Assembly: GCA_045633005.1 (NCBI GenBank)
Contig: JAZQXT010000087.1
Location: forward strand, 1 to 19,359
DNA: 19,359 nucleotides
Reading direction: 5' to 3'
Source: CAG-390 sp045633005
GTDB lineage: Bacteria > Bacillota > Clostridia > Oscillospirales > CAG-272
Shown: positions 1 to 8,719 of the stretch, one piece after another
Position numbering within the stretch: the stretch's first letter is position 1
How the letters are laid out: every line of letters begins with the position of its first letter
The notes under the pieces: model-generated
Seen by the model: only the letters and a program-made list of their open reading frames with translations
The model's database searches: none
What the model was told of the DNA's origin: nothing
Program-made: the position numbers and the translations under genes

Positions 1-987
1 ATGACCCTTCGCGAAAAGGTCGGTCAGATGTTTATCGCAAGATATCCTACCGACGGAAAATATAATAGGGAAGAGGCAGTTGAAAAATACCACCTCGGCG
101 GCTTTACGTGGTATGCGGAGAATTTCAAGGACGAAACGCCCGAAAGCATAAGAGCGGACGTTAACGCTCAACAGGCAAAGTCTAAAATACCGCTCTTTAT
201 GGCGGTCGACGAGGAGGGCGGCAGAGTTTGCAGAATATCCTGCTATCCTCAGTTCCGCTATGAGGCGTTCAAGTCCCCGTCAGCACTTTACGCGGAGGGC
301 GGCATCGAAAGATGCGTTGCCGACACCAAGGAAAAGGCAGAGTTTTTGCTTGACCTCGGCTTTAACCTCAACTTCGCTCCCGTGTGCGATATGACCTACA
401 GCCCCGAGAATTATATCCACCACAGAACTCTCGGTCAGGACGTGGAAACGACCTGCAAATACGTCAGCGCTGTCGTAAAGCAGATGAACGAAAGCCGCCT
501 CGGTTGCTCTATCAAGCATTTTCCGGGTTACGGCGACAACGTAGACACGCATCAGTTTATCGCCCACGACGACAGAAGCCTTGACGATTTTATGAAGGCG
601 GATATCTTCCCGTTCCGTGCAGGTATCGAGGCGGGCGCGGGCATAATAATGGTTGCACACAACATCGTTAAGGGCATTGACCCCGACACGCCCGAATCTC
701 TCTCGCCCGAGGCTCACCGCCTTATCAGGGAGGAGCTTGGCTTTGGCGGAGTCATTATGACCGATTCGCTTGATATGGGCGGCATTACGCGCTTCGTAGG
801 CGAAAAATCTGCCGCAGTTATGGCGGTTACTTCGGGCAACGATATGCTTTGCTGTACGTCCTACCCCGAACAGATAGAGGCAATAATGGAAGCTATAAAC
901 AGCGGCGAAATAACCGAGGAAAGGATCGACGAATCAGTTTACCGAATCCTCAAATTAAAAGCCGCACTTGGTATAATAAACCTTTGA
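1..987 (+). CDS. Glycoside hydrolase family 3, NagZ-like beta-N-acetylhexosaminidase
   Basis: Predicted to remove terminal beta-linked N-acetylhexosamine, most likely from peptidoglycan fragments. The 328 residues fit a single-domain NagZ-type GH3 barrel. Visible motifs are DEEGG at 70-74, KHFPG at 172-176 followed by the Asp182-Thr-His184 pair that corresponds to the NagZ acid/base dyad, and a TDSLDMGG block whose Asp255 is the expected nucleophile. The ATG is the first base of the window, so no ribosome binding site can be inspected and an N-terminal extension or signal peptide cannot be excluded. The start MTLREKVGQMF is however a normal beginning for cytoplasmic members. Its TGA is 16 bases before the metF ATG and the metF ribosome binding site abuts it, so the two are probably co-transcribed. 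Exact sugar specificity is inferred. Confidence 0.88.
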   Translation: MTLREKVGQMFIARYPTDGKYNREEAVEKYHLGGFTWYAENFKDETPESIRADVNAQQAKSKIPLFMAVDEEGGRVCRISCYPQFRYEAFKSPSALYAEGGIERCVADTKEKAEFLLDLGFNLNFAPVCDMTYSPENYIHHRTLGQDVETTCKYVSAVVKQMNESRLGCSIKHFPGYGDNVDTHQFIAHDDRSLDDFMKADIFPFRAGIEAGAGIIMVAHNIVKGIDPDTPESLSPEAHRLIREELGFGGVIMTDSLDMGGITRFVGEKSAAVMAVTSGNDMLCCTSYPEQIEAIMEAINSGEITEERIDESVYRILKLKAALGIINL

Positions 988-1003
988 TAAGGAGCTTGTG
1001 GCT

Positions 1004-1891
1004 ATGAAAGTAAGCGAAATTCTTGCGAGAAATAAAAAAACACTCTCCATTGAGGTTTTTCCGCCTAAAACGAGCGATTCGTTTGAAAAGGTAAGGGTAG
1101 CAACGGAGAATATTGCCGCTATAGCCCCCGCCTATATGAGCGTAACCTACGGCGCGGGCGGAACGGGTTCAAAATTCACGTTACCTATCGCCGAAAATAT
1201 CGAGAAAAAGTATAACGTCCCTGTTATACATCACCTCACCTGTGTTGGCTCAAGCGTCGAGAATATTAAAGAACGCCTTGACCTTATGCACAGTGCGGGC
1301 ATCGAGAACGTTTTGGCGCTCCGCGGGGATATTCCCGATGGTGAAATGCCTGAAAATTGGCATTTCAAGCACGCAAGCGACCTTGTTGCCTACATAAAGA
1401 ATTACGGTGATTTTTGCATCGGCGGAGCTTGCTATCCCGAGGGACACCCCGAGGCTGACTCCATCGACGCAGACCTTGATTTTCTTAAATTAAAGGTAGA
1501 TATGGGTTGCGATTTTCTTACTACACAGCTTTTCCTTGACAATTCCGTTTTCTATCGCTTCTATGAAAAAGCACTTGCAAAGGGGATAAACGTTCCCATC
1601 ACCGCAGGAATTATGCCGATCACGAGCATAAAGCAGTTTGGCAGGATAGAAAGCCTTTCGGGCTCGGCTATACCGCACACTATGCGCTGTTGCGCGGAAA
1701 AGTACGCGGACGATCCCGTCGCAATGCGCCGTTTCGGCTTGGATTTCGCTACGCTCCAAATTGCAGACCTTTACAATCACGGATTCAAATTCATACATCT
1801 GTATTCAATGAACAGTCCCGAAGCCGCAATAGAGATAGGCACGACGCTTTCCAATTATTTCGGCGCAGAGCTGTTTTCGGGTAAATTATAA
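1004..1891 (+). CDS. metF: 5,10-methylenetetrahydrofolate reductase
   Basis: FAD enzyme that reduces methylene-tetrahydrofolate to methyl-tetrahydrofolate, the methyl donor for the methionine synthase encoded next. The 295 residues show the family blocks: LSIEVFPPK near the N-terminus with the conserved Glu, HLTCVGSS, NVLALRGD, GGACYPEGHPE, FLTTQLFLDN and ITAGIMPI. A GTG six bases upstream (998) is in frame, but the AAGGAG at 989-994 is only 3 bases from it and 9 from the ATG at 1004, so I choose the ATG. The stop codon overlaps the metH start as TAATG at 1889-1893, which implies translational coupling. Length is typical. In anaerobic Clostridia this enzyme can also work in acetogenic carbon flow, but nothing else of that pathway is visible here. 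Confidence 0.95.
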   Translation: MKVSEILARNKKTLSIEVFPPKTSDSFEKVRVATENIAAIAPAYMSVTYGAGGTGSKFTLPIAENIEKKYNVPVIHHLTCVGSSVENIKERLDLMHSAGIENVLALRGDIPDGEMPENWHFKHASDLVAYIKNYGDFCIGGACYPEGHPEADSIDADLDFLKLKVDMGCDFLTTQLFLDNSVFYRFYEKALAKGINVPITAGIMPITSIKQFGRIESLSGSAIPHTMRCCAEKYADDPVAMRRFGLDFATLQIADLYNHGFKFIHLYSMNSPEAAIEIGTTLSNYFGAELFSGKL

Positions 1892-4269
1892 TGAAAGAAA
1901 ATTTTAAGGATATATTAGGCAAGCGCATACTCATATTTGACGGCGCGGCGGGCACTATGCTCCAAAGCCGCGGTCTTGCGGCGGGCGAAAAGCCCGAGGC
2001 GTGGAGTATAAAGCGCCCCAACGATATAGTTTCCCTGCACAGCGAGTACGTAGCCGCAGGTGCGGACATAATAAAAACGAATAGCTTTGGCGCAAATTCC
2101 TTGCGTTTCCCCGACGGCGGCGAATATAGCGTGGAACAGCTCGTCAGCGCGGCTGTTGCGTGCGCACGCAAGGCGGCGGATGCGGCAAGCAAGCAGGTGT
2201 TCGTTGCGCTTGATATCGGACCTCTCGGAAAGCTTATCGGTGACGGAGAGGAAATGATGGATTTTGAGGATGCCGTTTCCACCTTTGCGCGCACGGTAAA
2301 CGCGGGCAAGTCGGGCGCTGACCTCGTCCTTCTTGAAACCTTTGGAGATATCGCCGAGACTCGCGCCGCGCTTATTGCCGTAAAGGAAAATTGCGACCTT
2401 CCCGTCGTTGTTACTAACGTTTACGGCGCGGACGGCAGACTTTTTACGGGTTCTGATGCCGCCGTAGTATGCACCGTGCTTTCGGGACTCGGCGCGGATG
2501 CGATAGGTATGAACTGCTCGCTCGGTCCGCGCGATATGCTCGGTATCATTCCCGATATTGCCGCGTCGACCGCGCTTCCGATAGCGGTCAACCCCAACGC
2601 GGGGCTTCCGCGCACGGATGCCGAGGGCAATACGGTTTATGACGTTTCGCCCGATGAGTTTGCTGACGCTATGCTAAAAATGGCGCAATCGGGCGCATCA
2701 TTGCTTGGCGGTTGTTGCGGTACTACTCCCGAATATATAGCCCGCCTTGCCGAAAAGGTGCGCGGACTCGGCGTTGTTGAGCGTAAGATTAAAAAACGCT
2801 CGATAGTTACTTCAGCCACTCGCATATGCGAGATAGGCAACGAGCGCCTTACCATAATCGGTGAGCGCATAAATCCCACGGGCAAGCCGAAGTTCAAGGA
2901 CGCGCTTCGCCGCGGCGATATAGATTACGCCGTAAACGAGGCTCATAACGAGGCGGCGGCGGGTGCAGATATCCTTGACGTAAACGTGGGACTTCCCGAG
3001 ATCGACGAATGTGCCGTTCTTACGGAAGCGGTCTGCCGCATACAGTCCGTATGCGACCTCCCCTTGCAGATAGACACCGCGCTTCCTTCGGCTATGGAGG
3101 CGGCGCTTCGCAGATACAACGGAAAGGCGCTTATCAACTCCGTCAACGGAAGCGAGGCTTCAATGTCCGCAATTTTGCCGCTTGCCGCCAAATACGGCGG
3201 TATGGTCGTCGCGCTTACGCTTGACGAGAGCGGCATCCCCGACAGCGCAGAGGGCAGATACGAAATAGCCAAGCGCATAGTGCAAAGAGCCGCAGAGTAC
3301 GGAATCCCCAAGGAGGACGTGATAGTCGATCCTCTGACTCTCACGCTTGGAGCTGATCCGCTTGCCGCCGAAAAAACGCTTGGCGCGGTAAAGCTTATAA
3401 AAGAAAATCTCGGTGTTGCCACCTCTCTCGGCGTGTCGAACATATCCTTCGGTCTGCCCGACAGAGACAAGGTAAATACGGATTTTCTTACCGCCGCTAT
3501 GGAAGCGGGGCTTTCAGCCGCTATCCTTAACCCCAACTCCGCGTCAATGATGCAGGTGGCAAGGGGAGAGGGCGATATGGGTGGCGACGCGCTCGGCAGA
3601 CTTGGCGAGCACATCAGCGCCGCCACGGTTGTTAAGCCGCGCGGAGACGACTTGACGGGCGCGATATACGGCGGAATGAAGAGCCGCGCCGTCGCACTTG
3701 CAATCGAAGAATGCGATAAGATATCGCCGAAGTCGGTGATAGACGAGAAGATAGTTCCCGCACTTGAGGAAGCGGGCAAGGAGTTTGAGGCGGGTAAGAT
3801 ATTCCTGCCCGGACTTCTCGCTTGCGCGGATGCCGCAGTAGCCGCGCTTGACGTGGTTTCCGAGCGCATACTCTCTGCGGGAGGTGAGCGCGTAAACGCG
3901 GGCAAGGTCGTTATGGCCACCGTAGAGGGCGATGTTCACGATATAGGCAAAAACATAGTTTGCGTGATGCTTAAAAGCTATGGCTTTGAGGTAATAGACC
4001 TCGGGCGTGACGTTTGCGCCGATACCGTAGTTGCAGCGGCGCAGGACTCGGGCGCGTCTGTCGTAGGACTTTCAGCTCTTATGACCACCACCGTTCCCGC
4101 GATGGAAAAAACCATCAAGGCTCTGCGCGAAAAGCTACCCGAAGTCAAGGTAGTAGTTGGCGGCGCGGTGCTTACCGAGGAGTATTCAGCGCGTATAGGT
4201 GCGGATAAATACGCACCCGATGCTATGGCTACCGTACGATACGCCACCGAGGTATACCAAAAAAATTAA
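1891..4269 (+). CDS. metH: Cobalamin-dependent methionine synthase lacking the AdoMet reactivation domain
   Basis: Transfers the methyl group of methyl-tetrahydrofolate through cobalamin to homocysteine. Domains in order over 792 residues: homocysteine-binding barrel (about 10-290, DGAAGTM at 17-23, zinc-ligand cysteines Cys209, Cys275 and Cys276 in GMNCSLGP and GGCCGTT); pterin-binding barrel (about 310-560, starting at IGERINPTGKPKFK); helical cobalamin cap (about 570-660); Rossmann cobalamin domain with DVHDIGKN at 681-688, where His683 is the expected lower cobalt ligand. The protein ends straight after this domain. The roughly 300-residue AdoMet-binding reactivation domain of the E. coli enzyme is absent, and no gene for a separate one is in the window. 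Such short forms are known in Thermotoga and many Firmicutes. The start overlaps the metF stop. Confidence 0.95.
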   Translation: MKENFKDILGKRILIFDGAAGTMLQSRGLAAGEKPEAWSIKRPNDIVSLHSEYVAAGADIIKTNSFGANSLRFPDGGEYSVEQLVSAAVACARKAADAASKQVFVALDIGPLGKLIGDGEEMMDFEDAVSTFARTVNAGKSGADLVLLETFGDIAETRAALIAVKENCDLPVVVTNVYGADGRLFTGSDAAVVCTVLSGLGADAIGMNCSLGPRDMLGIIPDIAASTALPIAVNPNAGLPRTDAEGNTVYDVSPDEFADAMLKMAQSGASLLGGCCGTTPEYIARLAEKVRGLGVVERKIKKRSIVTSATRICEIGNERLTIIGERINPTGKPKFKDALRRGDIDYAVNEAHNEAAAGADILDVNVGLPEIDECAVLTEAVCRIQSVCDLPLQIDTALPSAMEAALRRYNGKALINSVNGSEASMSAILPLAAKYGGMVVALTLDESGIPDSAEGRYEIAKRIVQRAAEYGIPKEDVIVDPLTLTLGADPLAAEKTLGAVKLIKENLGVATSLGVSNISFGLPDRDKVNTDFLTAAMEAGLSAAILNPNSASMMQVARGEGDMGGDALGRLGEHISAATVVKPRGDDLTGAIYGGMKSRAVALAIEECDKISPKSVIDEKIVPALEEAGKEFEAGKIFLPGLLACADAAVAALDVVSERILSAGGERVNAGKVVMATVEGDVHDIGKNIVCVMLKSYGFEVIDLGRDVCADTVVAAAQDSGASVVGLSALMTTTVPAMEKTIKALREKLPEVKVVVGGAVLTEEYSARIGADKYAPDAMATVRYATEVYQKN

Positions 4270-4270
4270 C

Positions 4271-4299
4271 TTGACTTTTTGCGCTACGGGGGATGCAAT
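4271..4299 (+). promoter_or_regulatory. Putative sigma-A promoter of the copper ATPase gene
   Basis: TTGACT (4271-4276) and TGCAAT (4294-4299) are separated by 17 bases. The -35 box matches 5 of 6 and the -10 box 4 of 6 consensus positions. It begins two bases after the metH stop, and no terminator is visible between them, so readthrough from metH is also possible. Confidence 0.5.
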
Positions 4300-4312
4300 T
4301 AGTCTTGACTAA
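4299..4312. promoter_or_regulatory. Inverted repeat, candidate operator of the copper genes
   Basis: TTAGTC-TT-GACTAA is a perfect 6-base inverted repeat with a 2-base centre. It begins at the last base of the putative -10 box and ends 22 bases before the ATPase start, a position suited to a repressor. It is not a CopY box (TACA-NN-TGTA) nor a CsoR-type GC-rich box. The TTAG...CTAA ends recall the outer half-sites of DtxR/IdeR-type operators, but that is only a resemblance, and no repressor gene is adjacent. Confidence 0.45.
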
Positions 4313-4334
4313 CTCGTTCAAAGAAGGTGAACCA

Positions 4335-6584
4335 ATGAGACAAGAAGTATACGATATAGGCGGAATGCATTGCGCCGCGTGCTCCGCGGCTGTGGAGCGC
4401 GTAACACGCAAACTGCCGGGCGTGGAGCGAAGCGAGGTCAATCTCACGCTCGCAAGGCTTACTATCGTCTACGACGAATCGCAGACTACCCCCGAAATGA
4501 TAATAAATAAGGTAGAAAAGGCTGGTTTTAGCGCAAAGCCACACCTTGAAGAAAAGAAAGAGCAGAGCAAAAAGGAAAAAATAAGCGAGGACGAAAAGGC
4601 TTTGAGAAAAAAGCGAATAAGCCTTGTAGTATCCGCAATTTTTGCCGCGCTTCTTATGACGGTTTCAATGGGGCATATGATGATAGAGGGATTTCCTCTG
4701 CCAAGCATCGTATCTCCCGATACGCATCCGCAAAATTTTGCGCTGTTGCAGCTTTTGCTCGCAATACCCGTGCTCGTTCTCGGCAAGGATTATTTTTTGG
4801 GCGGCATAGGCTCGTTGCTTCACGGAAGTCCCAATATGAACACACTCGTAGCTATAAGCTCCGTGGCATCGTTCGCGTACAGCCTTGTCGTGACGTTTCT
4901 TATTGCCGACCATCCGCACCTTGTGCATCAGCTTTATTTTGAGGCGTCAGCAACGGTAATAACCCTTGTTTCCGTCGGAAAATATCTTGAGGCGCGAAGC
5001 GGCGAAAAAACGAAATCAGCTATTACGAAGCTGATGAGCCTTTCTCCCGACACCGCAAACGTAGTCGCGGACGGCGTGGAGAAAAATCGCCCCGTCAGCG
5101 AGATTCGCGTGGGTGACGTGCTTATCGTTAGGGCGGGCGAGCATATTCCTCTCGACGGTGAGATAGTAAACGGCTCGGGAAGCGTAAACGAGGCTATGAT
5201 AACGGGCGAGAGCCTTCCCGTCGAAAGAACGGCGGGCGAGCGCGTTATTGGCGGAAGCGTTCTTCTTGACGGCGTTATTTACGTTTGCGTCACGCATACG
5301 GGAAGTGATACTACGCTTGCGAAGATCGTTAAATTCGTCGAGGACGCGCAGGGCAAAAAAGCGCCCATCTCCAAAACAGCAGACCGCGTTGCGGGCGTAT
5401 TCGTGCCCGTAGTTATCACTATTTCAACGCTTGCAGGACTCATTTGGCTTCTTATTAACGGCAATATTGCGTTTGCCGTTAAGATATTCACGTCCGTCCT
5501 CGTCATTGCCTGCCCCTGCGCAATGGGGCTTGCGACCCCCACCGCCATAATGGTCGCAACGGGACTTGGCGCACAGCACGGCGTGCTTGTCAGAAGCGGT
5601 GAGGCACTTGAAATAACCCACCGCACGACCGTTGTTGTTTTTGACAAAACGGGAACGGTAACGGAGGGCAAGCCGTCGCTTACCGACCTTGTTTCGTGCG
5701 GAAGGCTGAGCGAGGGCGAGCTTGCCGAGATACTGTATAGCACCGAAAAGCTCTCCGACCACCCCATCGCTCGCGCGATCGCCGAGTGGGGCGAGACTCG
5801 AAGCCTTAAAAATGCCACCGCGATAAGCGAGATCCACGTTCTTACCGGACTTGGGCTTTCAGCCACGGCGGCGGACGGCAGGAGCTTCCTTTTGGGAAAC
5901 CCCAAGCTTATGGAAAATGAAAATATTGATATTTCCGAGCTTGACGATAAAATAACCTCACTTCAATCAATGGGCAAAACCGTGATATGTGTAGCCGTTG
6001 ACGGCTCTCTCGCGGGAATTGCCGCCGTTGCCGATACTATTAAGGAAAGTGCGCCGCGCACGGTTGCTCGCCTTAAGGAGATGGGGGTAAAGACCGTTCT
6101 TCTTACGGGAGACAACGCCGCCGCGGCAAGGGCAATAGCCGCAACTGCAGGCATCGACGAGGTCATATCCGACGTTCTTCCTACGGAAAAGGCGGCTGTG
6201 ATATCTCGCCTTAAAAAAGAAGGCGAGACCGTTATGATGGTCGGCGACGGCATAAATGATGCCCCCGCGCTTACCGAGGCGGATATAGGCGTTGCTATCG
6301 GAAACGGAAGCGATATCGCCATTGATTCCGCCGACATCGTGCTTATGCGAAGCGACACCGAGGACGTTTGCCGAGCAATCGTTCTTGGCAAAAAGACCAT
6401 TCGAAATATAAGGCAAAATCTGTTTTGGGCGTTTATATATAACGTCCTCGCGATCCCCGTTGCCGCGGGCGTGCTTTATCCCATTGGCATCACGCTGACA
6501 CCCATGCTCGGCGGTCTTGCCATGAGCCTTAGCTCATTGTTCGTTGTTGGAAACGCTCTGCGCCTTGGCAGAGTAAAGCTATAA
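4335..6584 (+). CDS. copA: Copper-exporting P1B-type ATPase
   Basis: Predicted cytoplasmic-membrane Cu(I) efflux pump of 749 residues. One N-terminal heavy-metal-associated domain has GMHCAAC (Cys13 and Cys16). Next come a basic, lysine-rich linker (about 74-100), membrane helices, the actuator loop with TGES, the metal-binding helix with CPC at 393-395, DKTGT with the phosphorylated Asp437, the SDHP nucleotide-domain motif, GDGINDAP at 637-644, and two final helices. The CPC plus the Cys-x-x-Cys domain points to Cu(I) or Ag(I) rather than Zn. An upstream in-frame ATG at 4293 lies within the putative promoter and operator; the AAGAAGGTGA at 4321-4330 selects the ATG at 4335. A small chaperone gene follows 17 bases after the stop. 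Confidence 0.94.
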   Translation: MRQEVYDIGGMHCAACSAAVERVTRKLPGVERSEVNLTLARLTIVYDESQTTPEMIINKVEKAGFSAKPHLEEKKEQSKKEKISEDEKALRKKRISLVVSAIFAALLMTVSMGHMMIEGFPLPSIVSPDTHPQNFALLQLLLAIPVLVLGKDYFLGGIGSLLHGSPNMNTLVAISSVASFAYSLVVTFLIADHPHLVHQLYFEASATVITLVSVGKYLEARSGEKTKSAITKLMSLSPDTANVVADGVEKNRPVSEIRVGDVLIVRAGEHIPLDGEIVNGSGSVNEAMITGESLPVERTAGERVIGGSVLLDGVIYVCVTHTGSDTTLAKIVKFVEDAQGKKAPISKTADRVAGVFVPVVITISTLAGLIWLLINGNIAFAVKIFTSVLVIACPCAMGLATPTAIMVATGLGAQHGVLVRSGEALEITHRTTVVVFDKTGTVTEGKPSLTDLVSCGRLSEGELAEILYSTEKLSDHPIARAIAEWGETRSLKNATAISEIHVLTGLGLSATAADGRSFLLGNPKLMENENIDISELDDKITSLQSMGKTVICVAVDGSLAGIAAVADTIKESAPRTVARLKEMGVKTVLLTGDNAAAARAIAATAGIDEVISDVLPTEKAAVISRLKKEGETVMMVGDGINDAPALTEADIGVAIGNGSDIAIDSADIVLMRSDTEDVCRAIVLGKKTIRNIRQNLFWAFIYNVLAIPVAAGVLYPIGITLTPMLGGLAMSLSSLFVVGNALRLGRVKL

Positions 6585-6601
6585 TTTTAAGGAGAATAAA
6601 A

Positions 6602-6784
6602 ATGAAGACCTACAAAGTACCCGATATGCATTGCATCAACTGCGTAAATCGTATAAAGAAGGCACTTGATGCCGAAAACATCGCGGCAGACGTTGACCTT
6701 GCTGCTCAAACCGTATCCGTCAAGGAAGCGGATGCCAAAAAGACGGTAGAAATACTTGACGATCTCGGCTTTGACGCCGAATAA
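6602..6784 (+). CDS. copZ: Heavy-metal-associated domain protein, CopZ-like copper chaperone
   Basis: A 60-residue single ferredoxin-like metal-binding domain. Met9-His10-Cys11-x-x-Cys14 is the metal site and LDDLGFDAE closes the last strand, as in CopZ/Atx1-type proteins. It probably carries Cu(I) to the N-terminal domain of the preceding ATPase. An AAGGAG lies at 6589-6594, seven bases before the ATG, and it follows copA by 17 bases, so the two form an operon. The domain lacks the lysine seen after the second cysteine in some copper chaperones; metal preference is inferred from the neighbour. Confidence 0.88.
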   Translation: MKTYKVPDMHCINCVNRIKKALDAENIAADVDLAAQTVSVKEADAKKTVEILDDLGFDAE

Positions 6785-6792
6785 GAACCACG

Positions 6793-6806
6793 CCCTCAAA
6801 CGAGGG
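6793..6806 (+). other. Small hairpin between copZ and dxs
   Basis: CCCTC-AAAC-GAGGG forms a 5-base stem with a 4-base loop. It is not followed by a U-tract, so it is unlikely to be an efficient terminator. It could reduce readthrough into dxs or act as an RNA processing or stability element. Confidence 0.3.
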
Positions 6807-6828
6807 TAAACATAGTTTGGAGTATAAA

Positions 6829-8694
6829 ATGCAGGATAAAAAATATCCGCTTTTGGATACCGTAAACTGCCCCGACGACGTGAAAAAAATGAGTGCCGAG
6901 CAAGCAAACGCTCTTGCGGATGAGATAAGGGAGTACCTTATAGACACAGTTTCCGTAACGGGCGGGCATCTTGCCTCAAATCTCGGCGTTGTCGAGCTGA
7001 CGCTTGCGCTTCACCGCGTTTTTGACAGCCCCAAGGATAAGATAGTATGGGACGTTGGACACCAGAGCTACGTTCACAAGCTCCTAACGGGGCGGCGCGA
7101 TCGCTTTGCGACTCTGCGCACATCGGGCGGTCTTTCGGGCTTTACCAAGCGCGACGAAAGCGAGCACGACCCATTTGGCGCGGGGCATAGCTCAACGTCC
7201 ATTTCCGCCGCCCTCGGTATAGCCGAGGCGCAGAGGATGAAAAAAGGTGACAATTACACGGTCGCCGTAGTCGGTGACGGTGCGTTTACGGGCGGAATGA
7301 TACACGAGGCTCTTAATAATTGCGACGAGCACAGCGGGCTTCGTCTTATCGTCGTTATAAATGAAAACGAGATGTCTATCTCGAAAAACATCGGAAGCTT
7401 TGCAAAAAGCATTTCAAAAATTCGCATGCGCCCTGGGTATTTTCGCACCAAGGCGGCAACGCGCGGCTTTTTAAAAAAGATCCCGCTTATAGGCAAGCCC
7501 ATCGTTTCGCTTATCGTAGGGCTTAAAAAGTCACTCAAAAACCTTCTATACGGCTCAAATTACTTTGAAAATCTCGGTCTTTATTATCTCGGACCCGTTG
7601 ACGGAAACGACCGCGAGGCTGTGGAAAATCTTCTTAATGAAGCGAAGAAATGTGGCGGAAGCTCGGTAGTTCATTTGAAAACAAAAAAAGGCAAGGGCTA
7701 CGCGCCCGCCGAGACAGACCCCGACAGATTCCATTCCGTCTCTCCCAAGGATAGCAAAAGATCGGCGGGATTTTCCGTCGAGTTTGGCAATATCGTTTGC
7801 GAAATGGCGGCAAAGGACGAAAGAATTTGCGCCATAACCGCCGCAATGAGCCAAGGCACGGGGCTTACGAGATTTGAAAAAGAATACAGCGATCGGTTTT
7901 TTGACGTAGGTATTGCCGAGGAGCACGCCGTCACCTTTGCCGCAGGACTTGCGGCTGACGGAATGCGCCCCGTTTGCGCTGTTTACTCTACGTTTTTACA
8001 GCGCGCGTACGATAACGTGCTTCACGACGTTGCGCTCCAACGCCTGCCCGTGCTTATATGTATTGACCGCGCGGGACTCAATTCGGGCGACGGAGCGACG
8101 CACCACGGCGTTTTTGACGTTTCATTCCTTTCGGGAATTCCAAGTCTGAAGATATATACCCCCGCCACATACGGCGCTTTGCGCCGCGCTATGAACGAGG
8201 CAATAGCGCTTGATGCGCCCGCCGCTATCCGCTATCCTTGCGAAACGGAGGACGAGCGTGTAGTCAAGGCGTTTTACGAGGGCAGGGATGATACCAAGAT
8301 CGGAATTCGCACCGCCTTTATTAATGAAAACACCGACAGGATAATCATCGTCCACGGCAGAATGGCATCAACTGCGCTTGACGTGAGAAACGCTTTGGCA
8401 GAAAAAGGTATTTCCTGCGGCGTGATACTTTGCGAGTATATCGCACCGTATTCCGCGCTTGCCGCAGAAATTATGCAGATTCTTCCGAGCGGCGCGAAGC
8501 TTCTTATCGCCGAGGAGGAGATCTTGCAGGGCGGCTTTGGAATGAATCTTTCGGCTTCCTTGCGCACGCTCGGTTGTACTAACGATATCTCCATCCGCGC
8601 GGTTGAAAATGCCTTCATTACCCCAAATGCATCTCAAAGCATTTTCGAAGCCACGGGCGTTGACAAGGATTCGCTTGTCAAGATTCTTATGTAA
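6829..8694 (+). CDS. dxs: 1-deoxy-D-xylulose-5-phosphate synthase
   Basis: Condenses pyruvate and glyceraldehyde-3-phosphate into 1-deoxy-xylulose-5-phosphate, the first step of the MEP isoprenoid pathway and a precursor of thiamin and pyridoxal. The 621 residues carry the transketolase-type layout: WDVGHQSYVHKLLTGR (about 74-89), GAGHSSTSIS, the thiamin diphosphate motif beginning GDGAFTGG at 149-156 and continuing to the distal Asn of VVINENEMSIS, then the pyrimidine domain with DVGIAEEHAVTFAAG and DGATHHGVFD, and a C-terminal transketolase domain. A TTG four codons upstream is in frame, but GGAG at 6819-6822 is well placed for the ATG at 6829. The usual GLVGxDGPTH block reads GLNSGDGATH here, a mild variation. 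A shared bidirectional terminator follows immediately. Confidence 0.96.
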   Translation: MQDKKYPLLDTVNCPDDVKKMSAEQANALADEIREYLIDTVSVTGGHLASNLGVVELTLALHRVFDSPKDKIVWDVGHQSYVHKLLTGRRDRFATLRTSGGLSGFTKRDESEHDPFGAGHSSTSISAALGIAEAQRMKKGDNYTVAVVGDGAFTGGMIHEALNNCDEHSGLRLIVVINENEMSISKNIGSFAKSISKIRMRPGYFRTKAATRGFLKKIPLIGKPIVSLIVGLKKSLKNLLYGSNYFENLGLYYLGPVDGNDREAVENLLNEAKKCGGSSVVHLKTKKGKGYAPAETDPDRFHSVSPKDSKRSAGFSVEFGNIVCEMAAKDERICAITAAMSQGTGLTRFEKEYSDRFFDVGIAEEHAVTFAAGLAADGMRPVCAVYSTFLQRAYDNVLHDVALQRLPVLICIDRAGLNSGDGATHHGVFDVSFLSGIPSLKIYTPATYGALRRAMNEAIALDAPAAIRYPCETEDERVVKAFYEGRDDTKIGIRTAFINENTDRIIIVHGRMASTALDVRNALAEKGISCGVILCEYIAPYSALAAEIMQILPSGAKLLIAEEEILQGGFGMNLSASLRTLGCTNDISIRAVENAFITPNASQSIFEATGVDKDSLVKILM

Positions 8695-8719
8695 AAAGGT
8701 TGCTGTTTGCAACCTTTTT
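8693..8719. terminator. Bidirectional intrinsic terminator between dxs and ldh
   Basis: AAAAAGGTTGC (8693-8703) and GCAACCTTTTT (8709-8719) form a perfect 11-base stem with a TGTTT loop, and A and T tracts on both sides let it work on either strand. It includes the last bases of the dxs stop codon and reaches into the ldh stop codon, so both convergent genes end in the hairpin. Confidence 0.9.

Noticed and set aside
988..1003. Cobalamin or S-adenosylmethionine riboswitch before metF/metH
   Set aside because: Only 16 bases separate the GH3 gene from metF, so no riboswitch fits; any such control would have to lie upstream of the window.
2943..3920. Long open frame of 325 codons on the minus strand
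   Set aside because: It lies wholly inside metH, has low-complexity Ser/Ala/Pro-rich sequence typical of antisense of a GC-rich coding strand, and resembles no protein family.
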